A model generated the notes under the pieces. That model was given only the letters and a program-made list of their open reading frames with translations, was not told where the DNA came from and did not search any database. From assembly GCA_027306715.1 (NCBI GenBank), contig DAHUZG010000160.1:1-7775 (forward strand): 7,775 nt of DNA. The letters are read 5' to 3'. Shown in pieces: positions 6,018 through 7,775 of the stretch. Position 1 is the stretch's first letter, and every line of letters starts with the position of its first letter. A program made the position numbers and the translations under genes. The DNA comes from Acidimicrobiaceae bacterium (GTDB lineage Bacteria > Actinomycetota > Acidimicrobiia > Acidimicrobiales > Bog-793).

Positions 6018-7196
6018 TCAGTTCAGGATCGAGAGCGCGAGGCCCTGGCGCTGCAGCATCAGGCGCAGGTCGTGGGGCACCGGCGCTGCCGCCATCGCCG
6101 CCCGAGGGCTGATCGCGCCGTCCCGCAGCAGCTGCATCAGCGCCTGCGCGAAGGACTGCATCCCGTAGTACTCACCCTCGGTGACGATCTCGGCGATCGC
6201 TGCCGTGTGGGTCGGGTCGATGATGCACTGCTGGATCCGGCCGTTCACCACCATCACCTCGACGGCAGGGACGCGGCCGTTCCCGTCCGCGGTCGAGACC
6301 AGACGCTGGCAGATCGTTCCGCGAAGCGTCCCGGCAAGTGAGATGCGAGCCTGGCGCTGCTGAGCCGAGGGGAAGAAGTCGATGATGCGGTTGACCGTCT
6401 CGACCGAGTCGATCGTGTGCAGCGTGGAGAGCACGAGGTGACCGGTCTCGGCTGCGGTGAGCGCGGTGGCGACTGTCTCGGGGTCCCGCATCTCGCCGAT
6501 GAAGATGATGTCGGGATCCTCGCGTAGCGCCGAGCGCAGCGCCGCGGCGAAGCTCTCGGTGTCAAAGCCGACCTCGCGCTGGTTGATCGCTGCCAGCTCG
6601 TCGCGGTGGAGGACCTCGATCGGATCCTCGATCGTGACGATGTGGCACTCCCGGGTGCGGTTGATGTGGTCGATCATCGACGCCAGCGTCGTCGTCTTGC
6701 CACAGCCCGTCGGCCCGGTGACAAGGACGATCCCGCTCGGCTCCTCGGCAAGGCGCCGAACCGCCGCCGGCAGCCCGAGCTCTTCGATCGACCGGGTGAC
6801 CGAATGGACCCGCCGGAAGACCATGCCGATCGATCCCCGCTGGCGGAAGGCGTTCACCCGGAAGCGACCGAGCTGGGGCACCGAGTAGGCGAAGTCGGAC
6901 TCGAAGTGCGCCTCGAACTCCTTCCAGGTCCGCTCCTGGGTGATCGTCCGGGCGAGGTGCTCGACGTCGGCCGCAGCGATGATCGGCTCGTCGCGGAGGC
7001 GGAGCAGGTCGCCGTTGACGCGGACTCGCGGCGGAGAGCCGACCTTCACGTGCAGGTCGGAGCCGTCGAGGTCGAGCAGACGCGCCAGCAGGCGGTCCAG
7101 GTCAGCCTTGTCCACGGCCCGAGCTTCGCGCATTCGAGGCGCCATGTGCAACGGACGCGTCGGACTCAGGGTTAGCTGACCCAGCTGTGCCAGCAT
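6018..7196 (-). CDS. pilT: Type IV pilus twitching motility / retraction ATPase PilT
   Basis: Hexameric cytoplasmic ATPase expected to drive pilus disassembly and retraction. In the longest form (392 residues) it shows SDLHVKVGSPPRVRVNG (46-62), GRFRVNAFRQR (110-120), Walker A GPTGCGKTT (161-169), Asp box TIEDPIE (188-194), Walker B IIFIGEMRD (230-238) and His box TGHLVLSTLHT (251-261). The C-terminal part has YYGMQSFAQAL (343-353). No CxxC zinc motif is present, as expected for PilT. The AIRNLIRE signature of proteobacterial PilT is replaced by a sequence around RIQQCIIDP (320-328). The start is uncertain: ATG 7196, ATG 7145, ATG 7133 or GTG 7115 are all in frame and none has a clear ribosome binding site; homologues typically begin near VDKADLDRLL, favouring GTG 7115 or ATG 7133. 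It is convergent with pilD and separate from the pilB operon. This is a second PilT-type gene and lacks the MshEN-like domain of the first. Confidence 0.94.
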   Translation of the reverse strand: MLAQLGQLTLSPTRPLHMAPRMREARAVDKADLDRLLARLLDLDGSDLHVKVGSPPRVRVNGDLLRLRDEPIIAAADVEHLARTITQERTWKEFEAHFESDFAYSVPQLGRFRVNAFRQRGSIGMVFRRVHSVTRSIEELGLPAAVRRLAEEPSGIVLVTGPTGCGKTTTLASMIDHINRTRECHIVTIEDPIEVLHRDELAAINQREVGFDTESFAAALRSALREDPDIIFIGEMRDPETVATALTAAETGHLVLSTLHTIDSVETVNRIIDFFPSAQQRQARISLAGTLRGTICQRLVSTADGNGRVPAVEVMVVNGRIQQCIIDPTHTAAIAEIVTEGEYYGMQSFAQALMQLLRDGAISPRAAMAAAPVPHDLRLMLQRQGLALSILN

Positions 7197-7504
7197 CTCG
7201 CCGACGCCCGGAGCCCTCGTGCCCGGGGAAGGGGTTGGCGCGTCGAGGTCGCATTGCCGGCGCCGGCGCCCAGCCGCCGTCCGTCGGCTCGCCGATCATC
7301 AGCAGGTTCGAGGGCCGCCCAGTCGTCAGGGGGCTCAATGGCGCGCCGTCGCGAGAGCGGTGCTCGTTCAATGACAGAGGACCCCGGAACGCCAGATTTG
7401 TGGAATGCATAGCCTCAGATCGCCGATCAGGCCTCTCAATGACAGCGCGACAGCCGCGTCAATCCTGCTGCTGGCAGGGCTAACGGCACGGCACGATCGG
7501 CAAT
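7197..7504. other. Intergenic region upstream of pilT
   Basis: These 308 bases lie between the end of the acyl-CoA dehydrogenase-like gene and pilT, both on the minus strand, and should contain the pilT promoter. Open frames here on either strand (7187-7483 plus, 7410-7102 minus) show no recognisable domain and I do not call them. Noted only: a perfect palindrome GCCGGCGCCGGC (7256-7267), a 10-base direct repeat TCAATGACAG (7368-7377 and 7436-7445), and a stem CCTGC/GCAGG (7464-7478) without a T-tract, 26 bases past the upstream gene's stop. I see no convincing promoter. Confidence 0.65.
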
Positions 7505-7775
7505 TCAGCTCACCGGCGCCGTCGGCATCAACGCATCCAGGCGAGCGGCGCCCCCGGTGACGAGGCGACGAAGCCCTGTCGCCCTTGCCAGGGTCTCGCC
7601 GGCGAAGAATTCGCTCTCACCGGCGGCGGCCGCTACCTCGGTGCCCGATCCTGGCGCGGCCTGACGCCCGGCGCCACGAAGGGCGCGCTCGGCGAGCAGC
7701 TGGCCGGCCAGGGTCGTCCCGAGCAGCTCGCAGTAGGCGCTCGCTCCGGCAAGGACGTCCTCGAGCCGACCCTCC
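7505..7775 (-). CDS. C-terminus of an acyl-CoA dehydrogenase-like protein (5' part beyond window)
   Basis: The frame is open from the right edge (first full codon at 7774) to a TGA at 7505-7507, giving 89 residues. The sequence has an amphipathic helix with AYCELLGTTLAGQLLAERAL, an Ala/Gly linker, then SEFFAGETLARATGLRRLV and GAARLDALMP. This pattern resembles the small helical C-terminal extension of some acyl-CoA dehydrogenases (acetyl-CoA dehydrogenase C-terminal-like domain), where a Y-L-x-L-x-G helix is followed by FyxxxxxARF-like and final hydrophobic helices. If so, the protein is a flavin-dependent cytoplasmic enzyme of fatty-acid or related acyl-CoA oxidation, unconnected with the pilus. 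The catalytic core is not in the window, so substrate cannot be stated. It is cotranscribed in direction with pilT but separated by 308 bases, so a shared operon is unlikely. Coding is well supported by codon use and the open frame; the family call is moderate. Confidence 0.6.
   Translation of the reverse strand, partial: EGRLEDVLAGASAYCELLGTTLAGQLLAERALRGAGRQAAPGSGTEVAAAAGESEFFAGETLARATGLRRLVTGGAARLDALMPTAPVS

Noticed and set aside
7464..7478. CCTGC/GCAGG stem as a terminator for the acyl-CoA dehydrogenase-like gene
   Set aside because: Only 5 bp of stem and no T-tract on the minus strand; such stems are common by chance in GC-rich DNA.
7187..7483. 98-codon plus-strand frame between pilT and the acyl-CoA dehydrogenase-like gene
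   Set aside because: No domain, Arg/Pro/Ser-rich, overlaps the start of pilT and has no coding-like codon bias.

Overview
The window is GC-rich DNA (about two thirds G+C, strongest at third codon positions). It holds type IV pilus (T4P) motor and processing genes and the tail of an unrelated metabolic gene. GTG starts, long Ala/Pro/Gly/Arg-rich linkers and actinobacterial-looking PilT and prepilin peptidase sequences suggest an actinobacterium (Actinomycetota), possibly Acidimicrobiia. The phylum is an inference from style and gene families; no rRNA or other taxonomic marker is present.

Layout. On the minus strand, the 1201-residue extension ATPase PilB (1246-4851) is followed, through a 4-base ATGA stop/start overlap, by a PilT-type ATPase with its own N-terminal MshEN-like domain. 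That gene begins at 1249 and runs off the left edge just after its Walker A and Asp-box motifs. A 359-base, comparatively AT-rich spacer (4852-5210) separates pilB from a divergent plus-strand prepilin peptidase (pilD, 5211-5981). A second, conventional PilT lies on the minus strand (6018-7196) and converges on pilD with 36 bases between them. A 308-base spacer (7197-7504) follows, then the C-terminal 89 residues of a minus-strand protein resembling the tail domain of an acyl-CoA dehydrogenase (7505-7775, cut by the right edge).

How they work together. PilD cleaves and N-methylates prepilins at the membrane. PilB powers pilin polymerisation. The two PilT-type ATPases are expected to power depolymerisation and retraction, or to modulate it. 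The platform protein (PilC), the pilins and PilM/N/O are not in the window; they may lie beyond position 1, downstream of the pilB-pilT pair.

Most notable is the build-up of MshEN-type domains, a fold whose canonical members bind cyclic di-GMP. Three modules sit in PilB, separated by long low-complexity linkers that include seven 15-bp tandem units and a run of ten prolines. A fourth sits on the adjacent PilT-type ATPase. The nucleotide-binding motifs look degenerate, so c-di-GMP control is a hypothesis. No mobile element, CRISPR array, tRNA or rRNA was seen.
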